The notes below the pieces were generated by a model that searched no databases, was not told the DNA's origin, and saw only the letters and a list, made by a program, of their open reading frames with translations. Made by a program: the position numbers and the translations under genes. A stretch of DNA of 64,000 nt from Anseranas semipalmata (Eukaryota; Chordata; Aves; Anseriformes; Anseranatidae): assembly GCA_013399115.1 (NCBI GenBank), contig VXAA01001497.1, positions 1,151,624-1,215,623 on the forward strand, given 5' to 3'. Below, in pieces: positions 1 to 12,700 of this stretch. The stretch's first letter is position 1. Each line of letters opens with the position of its first letter.

Positions 1-687
1 CCCCCCCCCCCCCAAAAAAAAAAAAATAATTATTTTTGTGGTTTGTTCTTCTTGGATGTAAATTTCTGGCTTCATGAATTTATGCATGGTAGGCTGTAAA
101 ATATTGACATGCTTTTATTGTTAATTCTGGTTGCCTTACATGTGGTGTGTGTATGTGTGTGTATTCCTGTAACAAAATGCTGTTTGACAGAATGGGATCT
201 GCATTAAATCAAGAGTTAGAGTCTAGAATAGAAAAAATTGTTTTATTGTAGTAAAACTTGTATGGTAAATATAGAAATATGTAGGAGATCTGTACAAGGG
301 TGATGTATTTACTAGGTACAAATGGTAGAATTTTCTTAATGTTACCTTTCTGTTTTACAGTAGTGTTTTTTTGTTGTTGTTGTTTTTTTTAACTAATTCT
401 AACTAAGGCAACAGCCCATGCCTAACCTAACTATACATTGCAGTGCTAACCTGTGATTCTGTTAAGCTTGTTAGATTTGAAGCATGAAGCCCCTCTGTAT
501 TTATTTATTTATGTTCTGGTTTACAAACTGCTAATTTTACAATCTATTTTTTGTATAAGAAGCTTTGTTACTCTAGGTATTTGGGATGTGATGAGGCCTT
601 CATGTTGTTGTGGGTTTCTCTGAAGAATATTGGTGAAACATTAGTGAATTATAAGAACTGTTATTAAATGTATTTTTTGTTTTATAG
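1..687 (+). other. PTPN3: Intron upstream of first coding exon (3' part only)
   Basis: No exon is seen. The stretch ends in a pyrimidine-rich tract and AG at 686-687. A C13-A13 homopolymer pair opens the window and a short GT-rich patch lies near 140-164. No promoter or CpG island is visible, so the transcription start must lie further left. Confidence 0.8.
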
Positions 688-842
688 GTTATTCAGCAAT
701 AGTTATGAACTCCCGTTTACGAGCCTTAGGTGGGAGGATAAATAACATACGAGCATCAGAACTACCGAAAGAGAAAACCCGATCAGAGATAACCTGTAAC
801 GTTCACTTTTTGGATGGATCAATACAAAGCTTCAAAGTCAAT
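688..842 (+). CDS. PTPN3: PTPN3 coding exon 1 (17-nt 5'UTR, then residues 1-46)
   Basis: The acceptor AG is at 686-687 and the ATG at 705-707. The exon ends at 842 before GTAAGT, phase 0. It encodes [20 protein letters not shown] and continues through a KEKTRSE segment to FKVN, the N-terminal tail and first strands of the F1 (ubiquitin-like) FERM lobe. The ATG is chosen because the N-terminus of known PTPN3 begins at this Met; the 17 nt upstream contain no in-frame stop but also no other ATG. Confidence 0.95.
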
Positions 843-3800
843 GTAAGTTTGGAAAACTATATATTTTTTTAAATCCATAAGTATTTGTTTGAAAGTTGAA
901 GGTCAAATGTTGGGACCCAACATGTGGATATGAGATTTCCATAAGATGTTGAAGACGTAGTTTTGTCATTTCAAATTGCAGAATTACTGGTTATGAAATG
1001 GATTTGTAAAGTGATGTTTTAACTTTCTATAAAGTCAACTGACTAAAGTGTCATAAAATCAAATCAGGCAGATTGTATCTGGAAAAAGGTCTTCTGCATT
1101 ATATGGGAACCACTAACAGACATGATGATCGTTATCAGCCCTGAATAAGTAATTCATGTTTAAAGGGGACTCCCAAATTTGTATGTGCTCCTTCTTTTCT
1201 TTTCTTTTCTCTCATCAAAAGGCTGATAATACTAAAAGGAGACCATGTAAATTACTGTAGTGAGGCCGGTACATTTTTTCTGAAATACAAAGATAATGCA
1301 AGTAGTGAAGACAGCATGGTTTAGTCAGACAGGTCAGTCTGTTGTGCTTCAGTGTAGTTTCATTATCTGTTTTTTTTTTGTTTGTTTGTTTGTTTGTTTT
1401 TAGATTCGCAGGGAGGGAAAGGGTATGGAGGATGTTGGAAATTTTGGACAGGTTTATAGAACTTACTGTAGAATAATTCAGTTGGAAGGGACCTACAAAG
1501 ATCATCAAGTCGAGCTGCTGAAACAAATTGTACTCTGGAATTTTACTGGAATATCTGTATTGGGAAAACAGCTAATATAATGCAGTTATACAGATAGAAA
1601 GCTGTATTTTATTCTGTAAGTATTTTGTTTTATAACTTTTATTACTGATTAAAGGTGTTATTTCCTTTTTAGATGAAAACAAAGGAAATACCTTCACTTC
1701 TCAATCAGTTTTCAATAGAATTATCTGACCATGTAGGAAAACTGTGAATGAATTTAAGTATAGTGTGAACTTGTGTATGTGATGCTTCCTTTGTCCAGTT
1801 TACCCAGTTTGAGAAGTAAGAGAGTTTTTCTGAGGATACCGCATTGCTGGGTTTCTTAGGTTATGGCATACGTTCCTACAGGAGAGTCAAAGCCTCACCT
1901 GCAAATTGTATTTTCCAAAGTATTATTATAATTCGCTTTGCGGACTGATTTTATTTCTGAACTTTGTCTGTTGGGTATTTATTGAAAGAAAATTAATTTT
2001 CTAGCAAAACAAATGTTTTTCACTCTAATTCTAATTGTTTTCATTCCAATATATGCAAAATTAGTCTAATATTTTTAGCATCTATTTTATATGCACACAT
2101 ATATGTAGTAGGAAGTAGCTAACATTGGGGAGTGGGATACCGGGGCGTAGGTTTATAAGAGAAGGAGCTACACACTGATAAAAATTTTTCATTGTTCATT
2201 CCCAGCATGCCCTAAAGGATTGCCTTGTCTGTCAATTTTGAATAAATCTAGCATAAACGTGCCCCTGCCCCATGCACAATGACCTTGTAAAAATGAGGAA
2301 TTAAAACTTCTTGAAACCCCTGCATAGTAGGATATTCTCCCCTGTAAACAAATGTTTACACAGCTTTAGATTTAGTGCTTGGCCTGAAATCTAGCACTGT
2401 ACACCTGAACTTTGTGCTTCTCATTTCATCCTTTAAGCAGTGAGTTCTATACAAAAGATCAGAACTGTTCTGAACCTCTGGACCCAGCTGATTTATCTCC
2501 CTGCCCCGAGTGCGGCAGGGTGTCCCCGCTGATTATCTCCTTGATCCAGGATCAGAAGGGACTCCTTCACTGCAGCTGTAATGCTGAACTGCCCTGAGGG
2601 TAGGTCAGGGCCCTCGACTGAAAAGAAGCGAGGAGCGTGGCTACCTCGCTGTGTTGTGTTAATACCAGGACGAGGTTTCCGGAAGATTTATGTCCTTAGA
2701 GTACTGAGCTCCCATACCAGCACCGGGGAAGGCTGCACTCATCTGTCAGGACTGCCCTTCCGGATTGCCTAACCTTGAGGCCTGCCTCAGGGCAGGCTTT
2801 GCCACTCTCTGATTGTGTTACAAAGTCCAGCTCTGAAAAGGACTGGAAGCCAGCTGCTGAAAATTCGTATTTGAGTTCTGCTTACATTAGCAGAAGAATT
2901 CAGCTTCATGAAGTTTGCATTCATGTTGTTATTTTCATGACCAACACCATTTGGTTTTATGTCTGTGATCAGAGCACGTCAGTGTACCAGTGGAAAACAA
3001 AGGTTGAGAATTTTTCAGGGCTAGTTTGTGGGCTAGGGGTACCTGGTAGTGATTTATGAAAGTTTGGATGTATGTTACACTTTGAACTAATATTAGACTA
3101 ATATGCATGTATGTGTAAGAATGTTTTGCATTTGGAGATGGGATTATATGTTTCCACTACAAGTAGTGGAAAGTGAATGAGGAAAAGCAGAATACTGAAA
3201 GCTTGGCCTTCTTTCGTGCAATAGCCTAGGTGGAATTAGAGACTCTTCCAATTCTAATGACAACAAACTGAAAAATACCGAGTGTTGTTTTGTCGTGTAG
3301 CCATTATCTGAACACTGAATTCTTACTGCAAGAGGATTTCTTTCAAAGGCATAGGGGCATTATAGAGAGAAATTAACATCAAAAAACCATCAAAGGTAAG
3401 AAGTAACTCAAGAAAAATTTGCTTTGAGTTTAAGCAAACAGATATTCCGAGGTTGTAATTTCTAATGTCTCGTTGGCACTGCATAGATGCCCAAGAGTAA
3501 TAAATTTGAAGTGAATTTTCATCTATCACCTTTGTATTAAATTTAATAGTCTAAACTGTCAACCTATTCACACATTGAAAATAAGAACGTATGTATTTTG
3601 AAATTTTGAACTAGTAGTGATGTCTTGAAAATGATGGTACAAAACTCAGTCTATCAACAAATACTGAACCTTCTGGAGAACAGGGAGAATAGAGAGCTGA
3701 CTTCTCTTCATTCTGTAGCAACTGGATCTTTATAGAGTCCCTGCAGTTGAATGTCCTCAAACTTTGTTAGCAAACTGCGTGGGCTTAGAAAACTTTCCAA

Positions 3801-6800
3801 ATGGTAGCTGTAGGTGTGTCTGTCATTCTGCTACATGGGAATTTTCTTTTCCAAATGGTTTTATCTGTAGCAATGTGAACAAAACTCAACCATCCTAAAA
3901 TGGTGCAGTGGAAGGAGGAAGATGGTTTTTGCTTGTGGAAATAACCCGAGGGACTTTGTTCACTGAGAAACCTCAAGATAGCTGCTTAATTTGATTTCTG
4001 TTGGTTTGTTCTTATTAAGCTCTTATACTAAAGAAAGTCGGTAGCTTGGCCAGCTGAAAAGGAAGATTAATTTCAAGAGAACCATTTTTTTCTTCTGTAT
4101 TTTGGCTTTGGCACAGTAGTGGAATGACAGCCTTTGTTGTTGTTGTTCATTGTTTTTATTTAAAGGTGCTTATACTTGGTGAATGTGAAATTTATACTGA
4201 TGGTATCACAAAAAGTGAATATAACTTGCGGTATGTGCTGTTTTTAGGTCATCATTATCAAGAAAGTTCACACTGGAGTATAGACAGACACATCATCCTT
4301 CTTTGCTTGCAGTCCAAATAGAAGTGTATATTAGCTCTGCCAGGCTGAAATGGCCGCTCTTGTCTTTCCTCCCTCGTGTTTCAGTATTTAGATGGAACAC
4401 GTCCAAAGTCCATCCAAAGAATAGAAGGTGCATATAAGCTAAAATTTGGAAACATTCTTCTTTAAAAAACACATTTGAGACCAAGGCTTGACTGCACTTG
4501 GTATGGAGTGTTGTATTTGATTATATTCAAGTTTTCTTGAAGCCTTCCAATAAATACCATAGGTTTGAATTTTGCAATAAGGTTAATTCATTTGTCACTG
4601 AAGTTACTTCTATCTTCCACACAAGGAAAATGTTATTTGTCATTCTAATACATACAGAATGTGCTCACATACCATGTTTGGGTGTGTTTAATAGGTGTAT
4701 ATTGAGCAATAATGCAAATTTATTTGCAACTTTCGGTGTAAACATACAGGAATTTTCCATTATTGCTCTACTTTGACTCATTTACCAGGAATGACCACTT
4801 GGGAACTATACATCTCAATTTCCAGCAAACTGACTTTTGAGAGAGGCTAAAATATAGTGTCAGATAATCTCTGTATTACATTATCTTTCTGAAGCACAGT
4901 TGATGCTTATGTCTTTAGTACCTGTGATTTTTGCTTTTAAGCTACTTGGCTGCCTGCTAGAGATAGGGTTTCCTTGTAGAAATACAATTCAGTAGTAATA
5001 GTGAGAAGTTGTATGACTTGAAATTCAGATAGTAAGGATTGTTTTTTCTTCCGCACCATCTCAATAAGCTCCTTCTTCAACTGTTTGAGAAGGAACATGA
5101 TTGTTACAATTATCACCAACAATTACTATTGATGTGTTTGAAATAATGAGCAGAGGTTCTCTTAAAGGTTCTTTTTGGTTGTGGGTGTGAATTAGAACTT
5201 TAAACTGGTCATATTAAAATTCAGTGATACAGATGTGTAGTATCTTCGTCACTAAGTTTTCCTACTGGACATTGTTTGATAACACAGCAGAGTTTGGTGC
5301 TAATCTGCATCCCTGCGTATTGAAAGAATTGCTGTATGAAATTTCAGGCTGGCAACAAATATTTAGTTTTATGTTGAAGCAGATCAGGGTACTCTATGAC
5401 TGGAAAACAATAAGACAGTATGAAACTTGATGATGACTTTGAGGACAGTGGGAAAGTGATCTGACCTGCTACAGGCTTGTTAGTCTGATCCCTTCCTGGT
5501 GCCTGACTTCATAATAAACGCTGAAGGAAAGAATTAGTGCAGGAGAGACTTTTCCAAAGTTAGATCTGGCATGACTAACCTTATATATGAGTTTAACAAA
5601 CAAAATCATTTTTGAGACAAAGGAAATCCGGTAGGTCAATGCTCTGTGGGCTTAGATAACTATTTTGTGTGACCTTTATAAAGGAAAACACTGAGCTGTA
5701 ATGTATGGAATCTAGCAGAGTTATGGGATGGGCAAGGAGTTGGCTCAAGCAGTGCCAGTAGTTCCTGCTGAAAAGAGATGTTAAACTGTATAAGGACATT
5801 ACCAGTAGAGTTTCTGACCGGCAAATTTTATTAACACGTTGCTATTGAATTTTTTTCTATAAACCAAAAAAGTAAGGTTTGAGGCATTATTTAAAAATAA
5901 ATAAAGATACAGGAGTCTGACGTAGCAGACAGGTCACCATGGCCAAGGAGTAATTGCAGTGGGCGAAGTCAGCGGTGTAAACTAACAGATTTCCTAAGAA
6001 GTATTAGTGTGTCTGTGTGGGGGGGTTGTTTTTTTTAGCTTAGTTTTCAGCTGTAAACAATAGAGGAGGAGAACACCGGTAGTTTGCGGACTGAACTACT
6101 TGTGTCGTGGCTGTGAAAAAGGTGAATGCTATTGTGCATCAGGCAGGAGCTTTCAGCCAAAGTCAAGGAATTATTAGCAGTGTTAGTCTTGGCATTGGGG
6201 CCAGCCTCCATGGGAAGCCATGTGCAGATCCATAAGCAGACAAAAGAGGCAAGTTTCAGCTTGGGCAGGCACGGAAGGGACGACTAGGATGCCCTGCAGA
6301 AGTCTGGACCTGAGGAAAGAACAGGCTGTTCAGTTTATTCTAGCTAAACAAAATGTCGTATGCTCTGAATGCAAGATTCAGGGCATCAGGTGAGTAAATA
6401 ATTTCCAGCAAGAGGAAAGGGCATTGTTAACAGAAGAGCAAACAAACTAGCTGTGTGTAAAATTAGCGTGGAAGTTAGAGGCAAGTGTAGCATGTTGTTC
6501 AAGCTCTTAGGCATATAGGGACCAAAGGACCCAGGCTGTTTAGTGTTAAAGGCCTAAATCAAGGAAGGATGACCTTAAACAACAGGTGAGGAACAGTGGG
6601 CATTGTGTCTGAAGTAACACTGAATTTGCAAAAGCGTAGGAGGGGCTTAATTGTGAGATTACCATTGCCAGAAAGTGGGACAAAGCTCTTGCAAAGGAGA
6701 AGGAGAGGGAGATGTGTTGCACTGTCCTCTTAAAGTGTCACTTTGTACTACTTACCCTATGGAAGTTAACAAACTGAAAAGGATTATTTGCCTATTTACC

Positions 6801-9734
6801 CTTCCACTCCAAAGAACTAAGTCTTCATTTACATTAGGTTTATAGTGTTCTTAGGACAGCAGATCTTTGACCATGCAAGCTGCTAGACAGTACTCAAAGT
6901 TAAAAAATAATGAAGGGGTTCTTTCTCTTTAATTTCTAGTAAGCTACAAGATTTTGAACTTGGCTAATTTCCCGCTATATTTAGGGAATTCATGTTGTGG
7001 CACAGGCAGACTGTAATAGGTATAAGGTGTGACTGCTTTAAATATTAATTTTGGCCTATTCAGAATAAGGTGAAATATTTCAAAACAGATTTAAACAGAC
7101 GTGAATGACGTGTAGTTATGGGGTCGTTAATGCAAAACTTTTAAGACCAGAATGAGGCTTGGTGGATGTGAGGAAGATGAAATAAATGGAAACTTCCTTT
7201 CAGAGCAGAAACAAGAAACCATCTCAAGATTTTGTGTTGTTGTAACAGTACTCGAGTGTGGAATGTGTATAAGTTTTTACCTCATTGTAGAAAGGGAAGA
7301 GCTTTATTAAGAATGTCTTAAGTACTTGCTGTAGTGATTTGTAGGATTAAGAACTTGGTTCTAATATCCAGTTCAGATGAGTGGTGTTCACGTTGTTTTG
7401 CCCTTTGCATATGGAGGAGGGGAGTAAAAGCACTTTGTCTTGTAAAGTGCTTGACACTTTGTAGTGTTCGAGTACTATGTGGCTTTGCACTGTCTATTGG
7501 AATGGATGTCAAAATTCAAAAGCAGTGACGTGACATATTTAGCCTGCCTCACTTTACACCTAGGTCTGAAAACTGTTTATGTGCAAAATAGACTGAAGAT
7601 TGTGCAGTGTGAGCTGTGTGGGTAACTTTATTTTTAGGTATATAGGCTGAAAAATAACTCGTGCTTCTTAAAACAAAGCTAAAGCCATGTAAACACAGTT
7701 TTTGTTGAGGAAAAACAAAAACAAAACCTTCAGCTGTGGGAATTTTGACAACTGGAAAAGATTTTAACAGTTGAAAATGACTTCTTGTACTTGGCTTAGA
7801 TTTCTGGAGTGGGTGCTTGATTTAGGCACTGTGGGAGAAAATCTATGCTTTTCATACCAGAGAGCAAGGATTGGAGCTACAGAAAAGTGGTGCCGACACT
7901 TGTTTGTGAAAGGAAATGGAGAGGAGGAGGAGAAGAGAATGCTAGGTAGGTAGAGGAAACTAGTACTGGCTGAGCAGCTAGGTTTAGGATTCAGAGTATT
8001 GAAACGGGGAGCTTGCTTGTTTTTATAGGGAAGCAGTAAGAAGGCTTAGCATTTCATGTGTGGCAGGGGAAGAGTCCTGTTTGTAACAAAACCCAAGATT
8101 CCTGAACTCTTTTGATTCAAGCGTATGCGTCATCCCGAGTAATCACTGCTTTTGGTCACAAAATAACCATCAATTTCTCATTTAACTCAGTGTCAGAAGC
8201 ATGCTCCAGAGATGTGAAATCATGCTTCAGAGTTATGCAGGTGTCATGTGGTGCCACTTGATAGTTTTTAATGTTCTGCTTAGGAAAAAAAAAATATATC
8301 CTGGTGAAATGAAATGAATATGGGATGGATAGTAAGGCAGTACTAAAGATGAATGTAAGTTAGGAATGCCCATTATTTCATAGGATTAGGGTGGCATTTG
8401 CTGTTTCCATTGGCGGCTCTTGTATTATATTGATATTATATTATATTGATTGTATATATTGATAGTTTCTGACAGCAAATCTCCGTCTTAGTAGAAGAGC
8501 CCACCTCACTGACCACGCTGGACAGAACTGCCTTCGAGTTGCACAGCGTCATGGCCATTTGCAACGAGGAGTGCTTGTGCTTGTTCCTGTGCTTCCTAGC
8601 TGTCACTGGGATGCCACAGTTTTTACGCTGGATCTAAGTCTGTGCTATTTCAGAAAAATACCGGGTTTGATTGGTGCTGTGATTTGAATGTGCCAAGGAA
8701 CGTCAGAAAGCAGGCAGTGGGAATGTGCAGCTTGGGAAAAGGGAGAGAGGGCAGAGCAGCCGCGTTTGATGGCAGCACAGGCTCACTGACTTGGTTTGAC
8801 TTGTATTTATCGCGAGACCTCGACTGTTTGCTGCAGAACTTAAAGAAGACGGGAGCCTGGTGGAGGGGAAAGGGCAGACTCATACATAAGACAGTTAAGT
8901 GTTGCCTCCGTTGTTTTCTTCTTGTGACTTTGCTCCAGGAAATGAGGCACGGCTTTTCATAGGAGGCCAGTAATTGTTTGGCTGTTACCTTACCTTTTGT
9001 CGGGAGTCTGGTGTAGAAACAGCGAGCACTCGGATCACAGCAGAGCTACTGGAGCTCTGCTCTAGCAGTAGCAAGTGTTAGGTAATACTCAGTACTCCAA
9101 AATAAGGTAGCAAAGGGTGTGTCTTTTGCTTGAGTCTTTGGTTGTCTTTTCCTATCTTCTAAATAGGAATAAGGTTTTATGAGATAAGGGAAGACTATGG
9201 AATATGTTAGTACTTAAAACACTTGGTTACAGTGCTTTGGTGCCCTATGTAAAAAGGAAAAAAACAAAAGCCCCAAACAAAACCAGATAAATCTGTCTTC
9301 TGAGCAGGACTTGACTGTTGTATAATAAACGAGGTTTAAACAAAGAGAATTGAATAAAATACTGTGTTCTTGGCTCTTACACACTGAATAAGACCGGTGC
9401 CATCCCCAAAGACGTGGTCACTATGATGCATAAGCATTAAGTCCTTTGGTTTCTTAAAGTGCTTGTGTTGCAGCCTGAAGAATTTTCCTCTGATGTCATT
9501 TTTGTGCATGTGTGCAGCTTATTTCTGCTTTTAAGAATAAGATTCAGAAGATCATATGAAAAAATTTACGTCTATAATTTTTTTTTGAATAGACAAGATA
9601 CCAAGCAAACTGTCCTGGCTTTTGTTCTGTCCAGCAACTTAGTATGTAAAGAACTACACCTAAAATGCATTGCAACGTTGCGAGCTGTGTTACATATTAG
9701 CATATTTAAGATTGCAGTCTTGTTCAGGGTTCTT

Positions 9735-9769
<35 letters not shown>

Positions 9770-12700
9770 GGCATTGATTAATGGTGTGCTTTGACAGAAG
9801 CTGGTTAATCTGTATTCCACAGTGCAGTGGTGTGGAGGTATGCTAATTTAATTTCAGGGCAAATATACCTGCTTGCTCTTCTGCAAGTCCTGTGGAATTC
9901 TCCAGTTACACCGGTTCTTCTGGGAATACCTGACTGGGTGGATGTCTAGGCAGAATGTGGGGTGGCATAACGGTAGCGGGGTGAGTGGGAATTCAGGCTA
10001 AAGTCCAGGATCTAATGGCTAGTAATGTCTAGAATACAGCTCCCTCCTATTTTTTTTTTTCCCATACTGGTGTATACAAACTTTCCCTTTTGAAAGCTGG
10101 TGTGGAAACAGAAAAAGCTGCTTTGCTGGTGACATCGGGGCCACAGCAGCCCCATGCGGCTGTAAGCCGTGATTGCAGGGTACGGCTCCAGAGGTGTTGC
10201 TTCCCTAAGGACTGATTGAGGGAGAGGTGGTCTGCTTAAAAGTCAGTTGCTGGACCGACCTCAACGACTTGAGTTCATGTCAATTCATGTTATGAGATTT
10301 CAGATACCTAATGTATTTTGGAAAGAAAGTCCCTTATAAAAAAAAAAAAGAAACTTTTATCAGAATAAAGTTTTTATATTGCTGAGAAACTTTGAACCAA
10401 TGAATTAGCTCCTTTTATTCAGAAGTTGTTTATATTTTTAAAAAAACTTATTTTAATTAACTGTATCTTACAATGTGCAAGTGTTGCAGAGTTTCACTTC
10501 TCAACTTTTCTTGTTTTCAGAAACAAGACACTGGTCAGATTTTGTTGGATATGACCTACAACCAGCTGGGTGTGACAGAGAAGGAATATTTTGGTTTACA
10601 GCAAAATGAAACATCGGTAGATTCACCTGTAAGTATAGTAAATAATAAATGTGTGTATATGTATGTGCATATACATACATACATATATAAAAATAAACAG
10701 CAATTATCTGTGAATATTTTTAATCCATCTAACAGTTTTTCATTTCACAGCGGTGGCTTGAACCAAACAAACCTATTAGGAAACAATTAAAAGGTAAGAC
10801 TTGTTTTTATATCTTGATTGTAACTGTGTAGTTCAGCTTTTCTATGTTTTTATGAATACAATAAATACAGTAGTTGTTAATTAGTGCATCCAGATGGTAG
10901 ATTTTCTTTTAGAGCAAGTCTTCTCTGCCAGTCTTTGCAGAAGAACTTTCTGCATCTCTTACTACACCCTGAGTGTTACTAAGACCCAGCAGGTCACTAA
11001 CTGTGCTGTAACGGTGTCTACACCTGGCTTCTGAGCACTGTTGGACATCATGGCTGTGAAAGCAGTAGCCAGTTTATGGTGCCAGTAAATTCATCCCTAG
11101 GGTGAAAATAAGAAAGAGGGATTTTGATTGAGGGAAATGGAGCCAGTTTCATATACAGGTTCTGGCAATTTCTTGTCTCAAGTAGAAAATAATAATAATA
11201 AAAAAAAATTAATTTTATGCTTGCTTTAAGGAAAAAAAAATGTACTTCCAAGTGCATATGTTCCTCTAGCATGTTTTGTTTATAAACAGTTTTGGGTAGA
11301 ACAGTACCAAGAGGAAGGAGAGCTTAAGGACAGGCCAGCCAGCATGATAATGCCCAGACAGCATCCTAGAGAATATGGCGTAGTAGGACTGAGTGACAGT
11401 GTCCTAATTTGTGCTGGAAAACTTGAGCTATGATTTTAAGCTCTCTTCTTTCTACTGTATTCTGTAGATTGTGTAAGAATTTGAATAAAAACATGTGAAG
11501 TTAACACTGTGAACTTCTGTTATATTTTTTTTTGTATTTTTATAATTAAGATAGAATTATCCTGATTGAGACTCTTCATACACATTTGCTGCTTTTTCCT
11601 TTTCTAATAACTATTAGAGCAAAGCAGCAAAGTAACTAAATAATGCTTTTTATGTAAAGTAGCATACACAAAGTACTTTAAATGAAGGCATCATAATACG
11701 TTAAGAATATTTTCTTCTCATAGTTGGTGTGGAGGATCAGGAGAGACTTCTCTCAAAGTAAAAAGAAACCACAAGAAAAACACATGAGACTTCTATGTGG
11801 TTATTCATGTAACTTTTCTATAAATGTATATATATTTTTTAAAGAGAATATTGATTTGGTCTTCTGAAATATTTTAGGAGGTTTTCCCTGCACCCTTCGT
11901 TTTCGTGTAAGGTTTTTTATACCTGATCCTAACACGCTTCAGCAAGAACAAACCAGGTAACTTCTGTTTGATGTTTGCTTCCATAAACTAAGTATGTGTA
12001 AAGCCCTCATTTCCACCTCCGCAGTCTGGCAAACTACAGTTTATTATGTAATATAACCTTGTGTAATTCTTTGTATTAAACGTGTTTGGAATTAGCAGCT
12101 TCATGTGATGCTCGTAATGAATGGTTTCTGTTATAGGCAGCCTGCAATTCCGAAATACTGGCAGAAGTATAAGCTAGTTACAGAGCTGTCAGTTGTTTTA
12201 TTTGCACATTGGATTCCTTTTTTGAAGTCTTCATTGCTGCCCATTGTGTTTTTCTCCTTTTCTGATCCCTTGCTTAACCAGATGCAATGACTTAAAAATA
12301 AGGAAGTTCAATGATTAAGCTGTCTGCATGCCTAAAGTCTGTTAATTTTTTTTTTTTGTATCAGCGCTGAGTCAGTTGCGAATGTGTGTAGTAGATTTAT
12401 TTCCAAGGGTGTGAGAGGGCGTTGTTTGTTTTGTTTCAGGAAGAGCAGATAACAGTTCTTGTTTTCTAGTTCGCCCATTACTTGTAACATGCAAAGATAC
12501 ATAATGTTTCAGTTTATAGCAGACATTTAAATTTTTCTTTCTTTTTTTTTTTTTTTTTGAATCTGAGTTTTTGTGGTGGTGGGATACGTGGATTATAAGT
12601 ACTTTTCATTTAATGTGTCAAAAGACTTCAAATACTTGTTTAGTGTACAGGATTTAGGATTTAGAATTCATAAGCCCCCATAGATCTGGCATTTTTGTAA

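Larger units (their letters stand above)
843..10520 (+). other. PTPN3: Intron 1 (9678 bp)
   Basis: GTAAGT donor, TTGTTTTCAG acceptor, phase 0. It holds a minus-strand CR1 scrap (1465-1530), a TTTG microsatellite, a CpG-enriched hairpin-rich island (about 2480-2830), a decayed LINE (about 5440-6450), a second CpG-enriched segment (about 8490-9070) and a T30 run (9737-9766). Nothing else recognisable. Confidence 0.9.

Noticed and set aside
1..26. C13-A13 run as a biological junction
   Set aside because: A homopolymer pair at the window edge is more likely low complexity or an assembly artefact, and nothing else supports a function.
2412..3059. Three adjacent + strand open frames (61, 63 and 94 aa) as a small gene
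   Set aside because: They are in different frames, have no domain, no splice logic linking them, and fall in the CpG/hairpin island. Likely chance frames.
8642..8962. 106-aa open frame in intron 1 as a coding exon
   Set aside because: No recognisable protein, with an overlapping open frame on the other strand. GC-richer DNA has fewer stops by chance.
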